Of a stretch of 64,000 bases of DNA, positions 30,540 through 39,071 are shown in pieces. Source of the stretch: an uncultured Prevotellaceae bacterium (GTDB taxonomy: Bacteria; Bacteroidota; Bacteroidia; Bacteroidales; Bacteroidaceae); assembly GCA_900318115.1 (NCBI GenBank), contig ONJJ01000015.1, positions 1-64,000 of the forward strand, in the 5' to 3' direction. Made by a program: the position numbers and the translations under genes. Below the pieces are notes generated by a model. That model saw only the letters and a program-made list of their open reading frames with translations. It was not told the origin of the DNA and searched no databases. The number at the start of each line of letters is the position of its first letter. Position 1 is the stretch's first letter.

Positions 30540-33127
30540 CCACACCGGCTGGCACCGCAGTTGGTGCAGATGAGGCATCCTTCTTGATAGACAAGGGTTT
30601 CCTGTCCGCAGTTGGGGCACACCTGTCCGCGCGCGGCGGTGCCGTCGGTGATGTACTTCTTCAGGGCGCGCTCGACGCCGTTCTTCCAGGTATTGATGCT
30701 CTCGCTGTTTAGCGACAGCTGTCCCACGAGTCGTACGACGTGATCCAGCGGCATGCGGTAGCGGAGCACGCTGGAGAGGAGCTTGGCATAGTTCCAGTAC
30801 TCGGGATTGAACTTCTCGGAGAGGCCTTCGACGGTGGTCTTGTAGCCTCGTTTGTTTTCGAACTGGAAGTCATAGCGCTTGGTGCCGTCGGGGTTCATCT
30901 GCTTGATGATGCGTCCCTTGGTGACGCTCTTGGGGAGCATGATGCCCTCCTCATCGTCCTGCAATCCTGTGAAGATCTCGTAGGGATAACCGTTGAGGAG
31001 TCCCACGAAGGCCACCCACTTCTCCTTGTTGTTCTGGAAGCGGACGACGTCGCACTCGAGGACGTCGGGTCGTTTCTCCACGACCTCTGGCGGACGGCAC
31101 TCGGGTACGGGGTGCTCGTGGCCGGTGGCCAGTTCGGGTGCGTTCTGCTGCTCGCCCTCGGCGGTCTTCTCCTCCTTCTTCTTGCTGACGCTGATCATGA
31201 CGCCGCTGCGCGAGCCGTCGCGGTAGATGGTACAGCCCTTGCATCCGCTGCGCCAGGCCTCCATATAGAGGTCGTTGACGAGCTGTTCGTCGACATTATT
31301 CGGCAGGTTGACGGTGACGCTGATGCTGTGGTCCACCCATTTCTGAATGGCACCCTGCATTCTGACTTTCATCAGCCAATCGACATCGTTGGCGGTGGCC
31401 TTGTAATACGGCGACTGCTCCACGAGCTCGTCGATTTCCTCCTGGGTGTAGCGGCGCTCGGTGTCGAGTCCGCAGACCTTCATCCAGGTGAGGAACTTAT
31501 GGTGATAGACGATGTATTCCTCGAAGGCGTCGCCCGTCTCGTCCATGAAGTCCACGTGCACTTCAGGATCATTGGGGTTCACCTTGCGGCGACGTTTGTA
31601 GACAGGCAGGAACACGGGCTCGATGCCGCTGGTGGTCTGCGTCATGAGCGATGTGGTGCCGGTGGGTGCGATAGTGAGGCAGGCGACGTTGCGGCGGCCG
31701 TACTTGACCATGTCTTCATAGAGCTTGGGGTCTGCAGCCTTGATGCGCTGGATGAAGGGGTTGTTCTGCTCGCGCTTGGCATCGAACATCTCGAAGGCAC
31801 CGCGCTCGCGCGCCATCTGCACGCTGCTGGCGTAGGCGTTCAGGCAGACGTTCTTCTGCACCTCCACGGCGAAGTCCGTGGCTTCCTGTGTGCCGTAGCG
31901 CAGTCCCAGGGCTGCCAGCATGTCGCCTTCGGCGGTGATGCCTACTCCTGTGCGGCGGCCCATGGAGCTCTTGCGGAGGATCTTCTCCCAGAGGTGGCGT
32001 TCGGTGCCCTTGACCTCCTCACTCTGCGGGTCGGAATCTATCTTCTGAAGGATGAGATGTATCTTCTCGAGTTCCAGGTCTATGATGTCATCCATGATAC
32101 GCTGTGCCTTCTGCACATGGTCGCGGAAGAGTTCGAAGTTGAAGCGCGCGTTCTTCGTAAAAGGCTCATCAACATAGGAATAGAGGTTGATAGCGAGCAG
32201 GCGGCAACTGTCGTAAGGGCAGAGGGGAATCTCGCCGCAAGGGTTGGTGCTGACGGTGCGGAAGCCGAGGTCGGCGTAGCAGTCGGGCACGCTCTCTCGC
32301 AGGATGGTATCCCAGAAGAGCACTCCTGGCTCGGCGCTCTGCCAGGCGTTGTGGACGATTTTCCTCCAGAGGGCGCCGGCATCGATTTCCTGCTTCACCA
32401 TCGGATTGGGGCTGTCGATGGGGAATTGCTGGGTGTAGGGGCGGCCTTCGGCAGCAGCCTGCATGAAGGCATCGTCAATCTTCACGCTGACGTTGGCTCC
32501 GGTGACCTTGCCCTCCACCATCTTGGCGTCGATGAACCGTTCGGCGTCAGGGTGCTTGATGGACACGGAAAGCATCAGTGCTCCGCGGCGCCCGTCCTGA
32601 GCCACCTCGCGCGTACTATTGCTATATCGCTCCATGAAGGGCACCAGTCCTGTGCTGGTCAGGGCAGAGTTCTTCACAGGTGATCCCGTGGGGCGCAGGT
32701 GCGAGAGGTCGTGTCCCACACCGCCGCGGCGCTTCATCAACTGCACCTGTTCCTCGTCGATGCGGATGATGGCTCCGTAGGAGTCTGCATCGCCGTCGAG
32801 TCCTATCACGAAGCAGTTGGAGAGGGATGCAACCTGAAAGTGATTCCCGATACCCGTCATCGGCGAACCGGCCGGAATGATGTAGCGGAAATGATCCAGG
32901 AGGTCGAACACCTGCTGCGCAGAGAGGGGGTTGGGGTACTTCTGTTCGATGCGTGCCACCTCGTTGGCAATGCGCCAATGCATGTCGCGGGGACTCTTCT
33001 CATAGATGTTGCCATAGGAATCCTTCATGGCATACTTGTTCACCCAGACGCGGGCCGCCAGTTCGTCGCCGGCAAAATACTCAAGGGAAGCCTCGAAGGC
33101 TTCGTCATACGTGTAAGTCTGTTCCAC
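30536..33127 (-). CDS. nrdJ: Adenosylcobalamin-dependent (class II) ribonucleotide reductase
   Basis: Reduces ribonucleotides to deoxyribonucleotides using a B12-derived radical, needing neither oxygen nor an R2 subunit. 863 residues. Visible are the N-terminal SLSNCFVIG with a redox Cys (near 104), the thiyl-radical cysteine in TNPCGEIPLCPY (near 295), the nucleotide-binding APTGTTSLMTQTTSGIEP (near 492), and a C-terminal zinc-ribbon CPNCG...CTNCG with a final CG tail. The allosteric cone domain of some classes is not evident. No cobalamin riboswitch is present in the 40 bases upstream. Confidence 0.94.
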   Translation of the reverse strand: MEQTYTYDEAFEASLEYFAGDELAARVWVNKYAMKDSYGNIYEKSPRDMHWRIANEVARIEQKYPNPLSAQQVFDLLDHFRYIIPAGSPMTGIGNHFQVASLSNCFVIGLDGDADSYGAIIRIDEEQVQLMKRRGGVGHDLSHLRPTGSPVKNSALTSTGLVPFMERYSNSTREVAQDGRRGALMLSVSIKHPDAERFIDAKMVEGKVTGANVSVKIDDAFMQAAAEGRPYTQQFPIDSPNPMVKQEIDAGALWRKIVHNAWQSAEPGVLFWDTILRESVPDCYADLGFRTVSTNPCGEIPLCPYDSCRLLAINLYSYVDEPFTKNARFNFELFRDHVQKAQRIMDDIIDLELEKIHLILQKIDSDPQSEEVKGTERHLWEKILRKSSMGRRTGVGITAEGDMLAALGLRYGTQEATDFAVEVQKNVCLNAYASSVQMARERGAFEMFDAKREQNNPFIQRIKAADPKLYEDMVKYGRRNVACLTIAPTGTTSLMTQTTSGIEPVFLPVYKRRRKVNPNDPEVHVDFMDETGDAFEEYIVYHHKFLTWMKVCGLDTERRYTQEEIDELVEQSPYYKATANDVDWLMKVRMQGAIQKWVDHSISVTVNLPNNVDEQLVNDLYMEAWRSGCKGCTIYRDGSRSGVMISVSKKKEEKTAEGEQQNAPELATGHEHPVPECRPPEVVEKRPDVLECDVVRFQNNKEKWVAFVGLLNGYPYEIFTGLQDDEEGIMLPKSVTKGRIIKQMNPDGTKRYDFQFENKRGYKTTVEGLSEKFNPEYWNYAKLLSSVLRYRMPLDHVVRLVGQLSLNSESINTWKNGVERALKKYITDGTAARGQVCPNCGQETLVYQEGCLICTNCGASRCG

Positions 33128-33167
33128 AATAAGTTATGGTAAAGTGTAATAGTAAAAACGATAATAC

Positions 33168-33647
33168 TCAATTACGATTGTCCTCATCCTTGAAGGCAGC
33201 CACACCGGCCGCATCCATGAAGACGAGGTTCGGGTCGTAGCCCTCGTGAGCCTCAAGGAGAATGAATCCCACGGGAAGCTGCCACTTGAAGGAAGTAGAG
33301 ATAGCCTCATAGGGCTCGCCATAGCGCGCCGTCAGGCTGTCCACGAGTTCATCCAGGGGGACGTTGTGGGGCTGGGCCATAATGCGCCACACGGTCTTTG
33401 TCTTCTTGGAGAAGTTGACGCGGAACAGCTCAGGATGTCCCAAGAGGTTGCCCTTGAAGACAAAGAAGAGCTGGTTGAGGTCGCGCTGTTTCTGCTTGTA
33501 ACCCTGCTTCTGCAGCACCTTGGAGAAATCATAGATGTCGCCCTTCATTTCCACACCCTCGAAGAGGAGGTGCTGGGCGGGTGCGTCCTGAGCCTTAACT
33601 GCCTGACAGGCGAGGACTAACGTAAGGACAAGAAGTAGCTTTTTCAT
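33168..33647 (-). CDS. Periplasmic protein of unknown function
   Basis: A 159-residue exported protein with signal peptide MKKLLLVLTLVLACQAVKAQ. The mature part has LLFEGVEMKGDIYDFSKVLQ, a VFKGNLLGHPELFRVNF segment and RYGEPYEA, a mixed alpha/beta composition like small Bacteroidetes periplasmic proteins often annotated as hypothetical. No catalytic motif is seen. It lies upstream of nrdJ on the same strand with 40 bases between, and has its own consensus promoter at 33682-33713. Confidence 0.82.
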   Translation of the reverse strand: MKKLLLVLTLVLACQAVKAQDAPAQHLLFEGVEMKGDIYDFSKVLQKQGYKQKQRDLNQLFFVFKGNLLGHPELFRVNFSKKTKTVWRIMAQPHNVPLDELVDSLTARYGEPYEAISTSFKWQLPVGFILLEAHEGYDPNLVFMDAAGVAAFKDEDNRN

Positions 33648-33681
33648 TGCTTTAAGGATAAAGAATTTGAATATTTCGGCA

Positions 33682-33713
33682 CAAAATTAGCTTTTCTATT
33701 TGAAGCTACCAAA
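33682..33713 (-). promoter_or_regulatory. Bacteroidetes promoter, minus strand
   Basis: On the minus strand, TTTG at 33710-33713 and TAATTTTG at 33682-33689 are 20 bases apart. It drives the gene at 33168-33647 and possibly nrdJ. Confidence 0.75.
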
Positions 33714-33731
33714 TATTTCACGTTTTTTTTG

Positions 33732-33739
33732 TACCTTTG
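33732..33739 (+). promoter_or_regulatory. Bacteroidetes -7 box for the nitroreductase
   Basis: TACCTTTG, 31 bases before the start codon at 33771; divergent to the minus-strand promoter at 33682-33713. Confidence 0.6.
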
Positions 33740-33770
33740 CCCTCGAAAAGAATGTTAACATCTACATTTT

Positions 33771-34511
33771 ATGAAAACAATCACAACCCGACGGACCGTT
33801 CGACAATACAGCGGACGCGATATTGAACCCGAAATGCTGCAGAAACTGCTCGCCGAAGCAGCACGCACACAGACCATGGGCAACCTGCAACTCTACAGCG
33901 TGGTCGTCACCCGATCGGCCAAGGGCAAAGCAGCCTTGGCTCCAGCACATTTCAACCAACCCATGGTGGAGTCAGCACCTTTGGTGCTGACTGTCTGCGC
34001 CGATTTCCGCCGCACGACGACCTGGGCCCAGTGCCGCAAGGGCACTCCGGGGTACGACAACCTGCTGAGTTTCCTGAACGCCGCCACGGACGCGCTGCTC
34101 TTCACGCAGACGTTCTGCAACCTGGCCGAAGAGGCGGGATTAGGTCTCTGCTTCCTCGGCACCACAATCTATCAGCCGATGGCCATCATCGAAGCGTTGC
34201 AGCTGCCGCAACTGGTGTTCCCCGTGGCCACGCTGACCGTGGGATGGCCCGCCGAGGAGCCTCCCCTCTCGGACCGACTGCCACTGGAGAGCTTCGTCCA
34301 CGTAGAGTGCTACCACGACCCGACGCCGGAGGACATTGACCGTTTCTACAAGGAAAAGGAGGAACTGCCCGTGAACCGCGAGTTCGTGCGCATCAACAAC
34401 AAAGAGACGCTGGCCCAGATTTTCACGGATATCCGCTACACGAAAAGCGATAATGAGGCCCTGAGCAAAACGCTGCTACAAGCCCTGAGAAAGCAAGGGT
34501 TTTGGAAATGA
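33771..34511 (+). CDS. NfsA-type nitroreductase family protein
   Basis: A 246-residue FMN oxidoreductase. TRRTVRQYSGRDIEPEML at the start is the standard FMN-binding segment of the family (residues ~5-23), AARTQTMGNLQLYSVVV follows near 31-47, ADFRR and the central TDALLFTQTFCNLAEEAGLGLCFLG are typical, and the C-terminal extension after VGWPAEEPP carries the NfsA-like flap. Such enzymes reduce nitro compounds and flavins with NAD(P)H. The physiological substrate is unknown. Single gene. Confidence 0.9.
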   Translation: MKTITTRRTVRQYSGRDIEPEMLQKLLAEAARTQTMGNLQLYSVVVTRSAKGKAALAPAHFNQPMVESAPLVLTVCADFRRTTTWAQCRKGTPGYDNLLSFLNAATDALLFTQTFCNLAEEAGLGLCFLGTTIYQPMAIIEALQLPQLVFPVATLTVGWPAEEPPLSDRLPLESFVHVECYHDPTPEDIDRFYKEKEELPVNREFVRINNKETLAQIFTDIRYTKSDNEALSKTLLQALRKQGFWK

Positions 34512-34613
34512 GAAAATGAGATAATAATTGCAGCGGACGGGGTCGGCTCATGCAGCAGGCTTCAAGTATGGCGGCACGATGAGCTAAGAAAAAAGGGGAA
34601 GTGCGGAAACGAG

Positions 34614-34647
34614 CCCTCCCCCCCTTGGGGGGGGAGATGGAGAGGGG
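34614..34647. repeat. GC-rich palindrome between nitroreductase and dnaA
   Basis: CCCTCCCCCCC-TT-GGGGGGGGAG near 34614-34636, enclosed by GAGCCC and GGGGCT. It resembles the elements inside gcvT and the helicase gene and sits between convergent genes, where it may also act as a terminator. The rest of the 142-base gap is AT-rich with no gene. Confidence 0.7.
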
Positions 34648-34653
34648 CTTTAT

Positions 34654-36057
34654 TTATTGCAACAGCTGTGCTTCTATCTCTTCTATTCGTGAGCTGAAGG
34701 CACTGTCGGAGCCCATTCGCTCCTCAATGCACTGACAGGAATGAAGCACGGTGGCGTGGTTGCGGCCGCCGATGGCGAGACCAATCTTGGTAGTGCTCAG
34801 CCGCGTGTGCTTCTGCACCAGATACATAGTGACCTGACGCGCCGTGACCACATTCGCCTTGCGACTCTTGGACAGGACATCGCTGGGATCGATTTCGAAG
34901 TAGGAGCACGTGCACTCAAGGATCTGTTTCGGAGTGAGTTCCTGGGGGCGGTTCTGCACCTCGCCAATGGTGTGGGCGATGACTCTTTCTGCCAACTGGA
35001 CATCAATGTCGCTGTTCCATACCACGGAATAAGCCATCAGCGAATGCACCACTCCCTCGAGGTCACGCACACTGCAGTTGACGGTACGTGCGATGTAGTC
35101 CACCACGGACTCGGGGATGCGCAGTCCGTTCTGCCGTATCTTACTACGAAGGATGTTGCGGCGCAAGTCGGCATCAGGACTTTCCAGTTCTGCCAGCAGG
35201 CCCCACTTGAAGCGTGTGAGTAGGCGTTCCTCCAGTCCCTGCAGCGCCATAGGCGGGCGGTCGCAGGTGAGGATGAGCTGGCGGCCGTTCTGGTGGAGGT
35301 GGTTGAAGATGTGGAAGAAAGTCTGCTGGGTGGCCTTGGTCACGAACTCTTGTACATCATCGATGATGAGCACGTCGATACTCTGGTAGAAGGAGATGAA
35401 ATCGTTGGTGGTGTTCTGACGCACACTGTCGGTGTACTGCACCTGGAAGAGGTGCGCCGAGACGTAGAGCACCCGTTTCTCGGGGTGCAGTTCCTTCAGG
35501 CGAGTTCCGATGGCATGCACCAGATGCGTCTTGCCGACGCCCGATGGGCCATAGATGAACAGCGGGTTGAAGGTCGTCTGCCGCGGGTTCTGCGCAATGG
35601 CCAAGCCCACCGTGCGAGGGAGCTTGTTGGAATTGCCCTCAACAAAGTTATCGAACGTGTAGTTAGGGTTCAGGTGCGAATCCAGTTCCTGCAGCAAGCG
35701 GGGGCTCTTGTTGGCAGGGGCTGCCACGGCGGATTGTCCCACGGCCGTGGTGCGCTGTGTGCCCTCGACCACCATATCTTCGCCGTTGGTGGAATCCGCG
35801 TGTACATTATAATATAATGAGATTCCGCTGCCATAAACCCGATGGAGCACCTTGCGCAGCAGGTCGAGGTAATGTTCCTCCAGGTGCTCGCGGAAATAGT
35901 GCGTTGGCACCCCCATATAGACCTTGCGCTCGGCCTCGTCGAAGGTGACAGGGCTGATGTGCGCGAACCAGGTATCATAGGCTTGCGGCTGCACGTTATG
36001 TCGTATCAGCTGCAGACACTGGTTCCAACGGGGATCTATATTTTGCAGGGTTTCCAT
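34654..36057 (-). CDS. dnaA: Chromosomal replication initiator DnaA
   Basis: A 467-residue DnaA. Domain I is at the N-terminus (WNQCLQLIRHNV), the linker spans ~90-130, the AAA+ core carries Walker A GPSGVGKTH near 170 and Walker B IDVLIIDDVQEF near 230, and domain IV ends with the signature GGRNHATVLHSC, where the DnaA-box-binding helix lies. It opens oriC and may regulate transcription. Its own promoter matches consensus at 36101-36132. I found no cluster of DnaA boxes in the 342 bases upstream, so the origin is probably elsewhere. Confidence 0.97.
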   Translation of the reverse strand: METLQNIDPRWNQCLQLIRHNVQPQAYDTWFAHISPVTFDEAERKVYMGVPTHYFREHLEEHYLDLLRKVLHRVYGSGISLYYNVHADSTNGEDMVVEGTQRTTAVGQSAVAAPANKSPRLLQELDSHLNPNYTFDNFVEGNSNKLPRTVGLAIAQNPRQTTFNPLFIYGPSGVGKTHLVHAIGTRLKELHPEKRVLYVSAHLFQVQYTDSVRQNTTNDFISFYQSIDVLIIDDVQEFVTKATQQTFFHIFNHLHQNGRQLILTCDRPPMALQGLEERLLTRFKWGLLAELESPDADLRRNILRSKIRQNGLRIPESVVDYIARTVNCSVRDLEGVVHSLMAYSVVWNSDIDVQLAERVIAHTIGEVQNRPQELTPKQILECTCSYFEIDPSDVLSKSRKANVVTARQVTMYLVQKHTRLSTTKIGLAIGGRNHATVLHSCQCIEERMGSDSAFSSRIEEIEAQLLQ

Positions 36058-36100
36058 TCTTTTTGGTTATGGCATGCGGCGAATAGGCCGAATTGCGGTG

Positions 36101-36132
36101 CAAAGGTAGGGCTTTTTTTTCGAACCGCCAAA
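36101..36132 (-). promoter_or_regulatory. Consensus promoter for dnaA
   Basis: On the minus strand, TTTG at 36129-36132 and TACCTTTG at 36101-36108 with a 20-base spacer. Expected start about 36094, leader of about 37 bases. Confidence 0.8.
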
Positions 36133-36260
36133 TGACCCTCAAAAAAAAGCATTTTACGAAGCGGCCCTAAACGACACGTTTTCAAGTCCCTGAAGGAAGC
36201 CTCCCCAAAAAATGATTATAGAGCACCTTGCAAAATAATAAATTTCTGAAAGACAAAAAG

Positions 36261-36300
36261 TTGGAAGAGAACAAGCGTCCTGCTTCCAACTTTTTTTTCG
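36261..36300. terminator. Terminator between the MlaD-type gene and dnaA
   Basis: AAAGTTGGAAG pairs with CTTCCAACTTT around a loop of about 15 bases, followed by a run of T on both strands. It lies about 100 bases past the stop of the MlaD-type gene. The rest of 36058-36400 holds only the dnaA promoter; no gene is seen. Confidence 0.8.
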
Positions 36301-36400
36301 TTTTCCTAAGCCACACTATCTAAAACGTTTACCGATTTCCGTTGTCAAGGTTTCAGAAAGGGCCTTCTATTTGGAAAATTTCTTTTTAAGACAAGAATCA

Positions 36401-37300
36401 TCATTCTTTTTTATCCTTCTTGCCGAATACCGAGAAGTGGACATAGCGTTTCGGATTGGCTTTCAGGTCTTCAAGCAGATTTGCGGCCCCCTGGGTGGTG
36501 CGGTTGAGGTTACCATAGAGGGTTGTGTCGTTCAGTAGGAGCCCGATATTGTTGTCCTTGGAGTTCAGCTGGGTGGTCATCTGCCTGACGTCATCCATCA
36601 CTCCGTCCACCTTGGCCATTGTGGCACTGAGGTTGAGTTGCTTGAGGCTGTCAGTGAGCGCCACCACATTTTCTCCGGCGCGATTGAAGGTCCGGGTCAT
36701 CGTGGGCACTTCATTCTCCAGCAGGTGGTTCAGGTCGCGCGAGCTCTGACCGAGGGAGGCCGTCAGCTGCCGTGCATTGACAAGGATAGCCTGGATATTA
36801 CTGTCGCCGACGACCGTATTCAGGGTGGTAAGCAGCGTGTCCACCTTGGCCATGGTCTGTTCCAGTTTAGGCATCAGTTCCGCAGCGCGCGCCATCAGTC
36901 CGTTGTTAGCCTGCGAGGGAATGGTATCGCCAGGCGAGAAGCGCTCCACGGGGCTGTTGCCCATCATCAGGTTCAGCGTACAACCGCCGAGCATGGCTTC
37001 GTCCAGGACGGCCACCGTGCCAGCCGGCACACGCATTCCGTGTTCTACGGAAATCTCGACGATGACGCCCGAGCCCGGACGATCATAGTCGTAACGGATA
37101 TTCGAGACAATGCCCACATTATAGCCGTCGGCATAGACAGGGCTGGACTTGGCCAGCGCCTTGGCGTTGCGGAAATTGATGTAATAGGTGTCCTGCGTGC
37201 TGAACAGGTTGGCACCCTGGAGGAATGTGATAATCAGATAGAGGACAACCAGCGCGATGATACCGGTGAGTCCTATTTTTACTTCGCGGGAGATGCTCAT
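36401..37300 (-). CDS. MlaD/MCE-type lipid-transport protein
   Basis: A 299-residue protein with one N-terminal membrane helix (REVKIGLTGIIALVVLYLII) followed by an MCE domain (residues ~40-120; NAKALAKSSPVYADGYNVGIV, ISVEHGMRVPAGTVAVL, EAMLGGCTLNLMMGN) and a long helical tail with a T/L-rich heptad pattern. MlaD-type proteins form hexameric rings that carry phospholipids across the periplasm with an MlaEF ABC transporter, which is not seen here. The start at 37300 is chosen because upstream codons lie inside the amidase gene; it begins 4 bases after that gene's stop. Confidence 0.88.
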   Translation of the reverse strand: MSISREVKIGLTGIIALVVLYLIITFLQGANLFSTQDTYYINFRNAKALAKSSPVYADGYNVGIVSNIRYDYDRPGSGVIVEISVEHGMRVPAGTVAVLDEAMLGGCTLNLMMGNSPVERFSPGDTIPSQANNGLMARAAELMPKLEQTMAKVDTLLTTLNTVVGDSNIQAILVNARQLTASLGQSSRDLNHLLENEVPTMTRTFNRAGENVVALTDSLKQLNLSATMAKVDGVMDDVRQMTTQLNSKDNNIGLLLNDTTLYGNLNRTTQGAANLLEDLKANPKRYVHFSVFGKKDKKE

Positions 37301-37304
37301 GAGG

Positions 37305-38120
37305 TTATTTTTGTGTTTCTTTGTACTTCTTGATTGCTTGATAGATGCTCTGTGCGAGCTCGCTGACGCCACGTTCGCTAGTCAGATAGGCTTCCTCGGA
37401 GGCTGTGGTGATGTAGCCCAGCTCGATGAGACAAGAGGGCATAGACGTAGCGCGCAACACCAGGAATCCGGCCTGATGCACGCCCTTGTCCGGTCGGCCG
37501 GCAGCGCGGAACTGTTTCTGCACCAGTGTGGCCAGCCGTACACTCTTCTCCATATTCTGATCCTGCATAAACTCAAAGATGATGTAGGATTCGGAGCTCT
37601 TTGGGTCGAACCCCTCGTAGCGGTTCTCGTAGTCTTTCTCCAGGCTGATGACGGAGTTCTCGCGCTTGGCCACGGCCAGGTTGTCGGCCGCGCGATGCAT
37701 TCCCAAGGTGTAGGTTTCCGAGCCTCTGCCCTGTGCCTTGCCGGGCAGGGCATTTGTGTGAATACTGACGAAGAGGTCTGCCTTGGCCTTGTTGGCAATC
37801 TTGGCGCGCTCGTCCAGCTCCACGAAGACGTCTGTCTTGCGCGTATAGACGACCTTGACGTCCTTCAAGTTCTGCTCCACAAGCTTCCCCACGGCGAGGG
37901 TCACGGCGAGGTTGATATTCTTCTCCTTGCCCTTGACCTTGCCTTTGCCCAGTGCCCCCGGATCTTTGCCTCCGTGGCCGGCGTCGAGCACGAGGGTAAA
38001 GGAACTCTTCGTGCCGGACGGAGCATCGTCGGCAAGTGCGCGAACGGGAAGTGGCGGGAAACAGAAGGTCAGCGTCAACAACGCGACCGCAAAAAACATT
38101 CTATGGAAGCTTGCTCTCAT
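37305..38120 (-). CDS. N-acetylmuramoyl-L-alanine amidase (Amidase_3)
   Basis: A 271-residue cell-wall amidase that cuts the bond between MurNAc and the stem peptide. The signal segment is FFAVALLTLTFCFPPLPVRA. The zinc-binding motif begins VLDAGHGGKDPGALG near residue 46, the second His is in FVSIHTNALP near 121, and the third metal ligand is in SCLIELGYIT near 230. Met 8 (38099) is an alternative start. A -7 box is at 38132-38139. Followed by the MlaD-type gene. Confidence 0.93.
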   Translation of the reverse strand: MRASFHRMFFAVALLTLTFCFPPLPVRALADDAPSGTKSSFTLVLDAGHGGKDPGALGKGKVKGKEKNINLAVTLAVGKLVEQNLKDVKVVYTRKTDVFVELDERAKIANKAKADLFVSIHTNALPGKAQGRGSETYTLGMHRAADNLAVAKRENSVISLEKDYENRYEGFDPKSSESYIIFEFMQDQNMEKSVRLATLVQKQFRAAGRPDKGVHQAGFLVLRATSMPSCLIELGYITTASEEAYLTSERGVSELAQSIYQAIKKYKETQK

Positions 38121-38131
38121 AAATTTGGGCG

Positions 38132-38139
38132 CAAATATA
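38132..38139 (-). promoter_or_regulatory. -7 box for the amidase gene
   Basis: TATATTTG on the minus strand, 12 bases before the ATG at 38120, so the mRNA leader would be very short unless translation begins at 38099. Confidence 0.55.
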
Positions 38140-38179
38140 CATCAAAACTGCCGCAAAGACAAAAAAAGCTGCTTCTTTT

Positions 38180-38211
38180 TTTGGGCAAGCAGTCATTTTA
38201 TGCTATCTTTG
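38180..38211 (+). promoter_or_regulatory. Consensus promoter for the ATPase/TOPRIM pair
   Basis: TTTG at 38180-38183 and TATCTTTG at 38204-38211 with a 20-base spacer; start codon at 38242. Confidence 0.8.
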
Positions 38212-38241
38212 CCCCTGAAAAGACCAAATTCACATCTGATT

Positions 38242-39066
38242 ATGATCGGACTTTACATCAAACGCATAGAAATAGAATCACTCTGGCGCGGCACACGACA
38301 TATCGTGTGGAACCTCCGGCCGGGGGTGAACATACTCAGCGGTATCAATGGCGTAGGCAAAAGCACCATACTCCGGCGAACCATACGCCAGCTACTGCTG
38401 AATCGCGAGAGCTTAGAGCGCAACGGTTCACTGGGGGGCGTGCGGCTGACCTTCGAACCCGAGGAGGCCGACACCGTACGCTACGATGTCATCCGCAGCA
38501 CCGACCGCCCGCTGGTCAGTGCAGACATCGTGGGCAAGGTGGCCGACGCGCACCTCACAACGGAGCTCGACTGGGAACTCTACCAGCTGCAGCGTCGGTT
38601 CCTGGACTATCAGGTGAGCCAGTCGAACCGCATCGTGGAACTGTTCACCCAGGGCGACCCCGATGCGCAGCAGAAGGCGGCCGACATCGCCCGCGAGAAA
38701 GCGCACTTCCAGGACCTCATCGACGAACTGTTCCGCCCCACGGGCAAGACCATCGACCGAACGGCCAACGAGCTCTTCTTCAACCACATGGGCGAGCGCA
38801 TCACGCCCTACTTGCTTTCCAGCGGCGAGAAGCAGATTCTCATCATCCTGCTGACCGTGCTCGTGCAAAACCGGGAGCCATACGTACTGCTCATGGACGA
38901 ACCGGAAATCAGTCTTCACATCGAATGGCAACAACGACTGCTGGATCTGGTGGTGGATCTGAATCCGAATGCACAAGTCATCATCACCACACACTCGCCT
39001 GCCGTCATCATGAACGGGTGGATGGATCGGGTTACAGATGTGGAGGATATCATCGTTGAAAACTGA
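38242..39066 (+). CDS. ABC-type/AAA ATPase (RecF/OLD-like), PARIS AriA-like partner
   Basis: A 274-residue soluble ATPase with Walker A GINGVGKST at residues 34-42, an ABC-type signature LSSGEKQ near 192, Walker B VLLMDEPEISLH near 215 and an H-loop ITTHSPAV near 248. The short insertion between the Walker motifs and the lack of transmembrane segments place it with the SMC/RecF/OLD family of DNA-linked ATPases. The next gene, 5 bases downstream, is a DUF4435/TOPRIM protein; this pair is the composition of PARIS (AriA plus AriB), a defence system triggered by phage anti-restriction proteins. AriA is larger than this protein, so it may be a relative. Start at 38242 fits the promoter. Confidence 0.85.
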   Translation: MIGLYIKRIEIESLWRGTRHIVWNLRPGVNILSGINGVGKSTILRRTIRQLLLNRESLERNGSLGGVRLTFEPEEADTVRYDVIRSTDRPLVSADIVGKVADAHLTTELDWELYQLQRRFLDYQVSQSNRIVELFTQGDPDAQQKAADIAREKAHFQDLIDELFRPTGKTIDRTANELFFNHMGERITPYLLSSGEKQILIILLTVLVQNREPYVLLMDEPEISLHIEWQQRLLDLVVDLNPNAQVIITTHSPAVIMNGWMDRVTDVEDIIVEN

Positions 39067-39071
39067 AAACG

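Noticed and set aside
33128-33170. Cobalamin riboswitch upstream of the B12-dependent reductase
   Set aside because: Only 40 bases separate nrdJ from the upstream gene and no B12-box sequence is seen.
36058-36400. Gap beside dnaA considered as oriC
   Set aside because: No cluster of TTATCCACA-type boxes or AT-rich 13-mer repeats is visible; the space is explained by a promoter and terminator.
37855-38241. Longer start for the ABC-type ATPase gene extending back to 37855
   Set aside because: This would overlap the amidase gene on the opposite strand and its promoter; the consensus promoter at 38180-38211 supports 38242.
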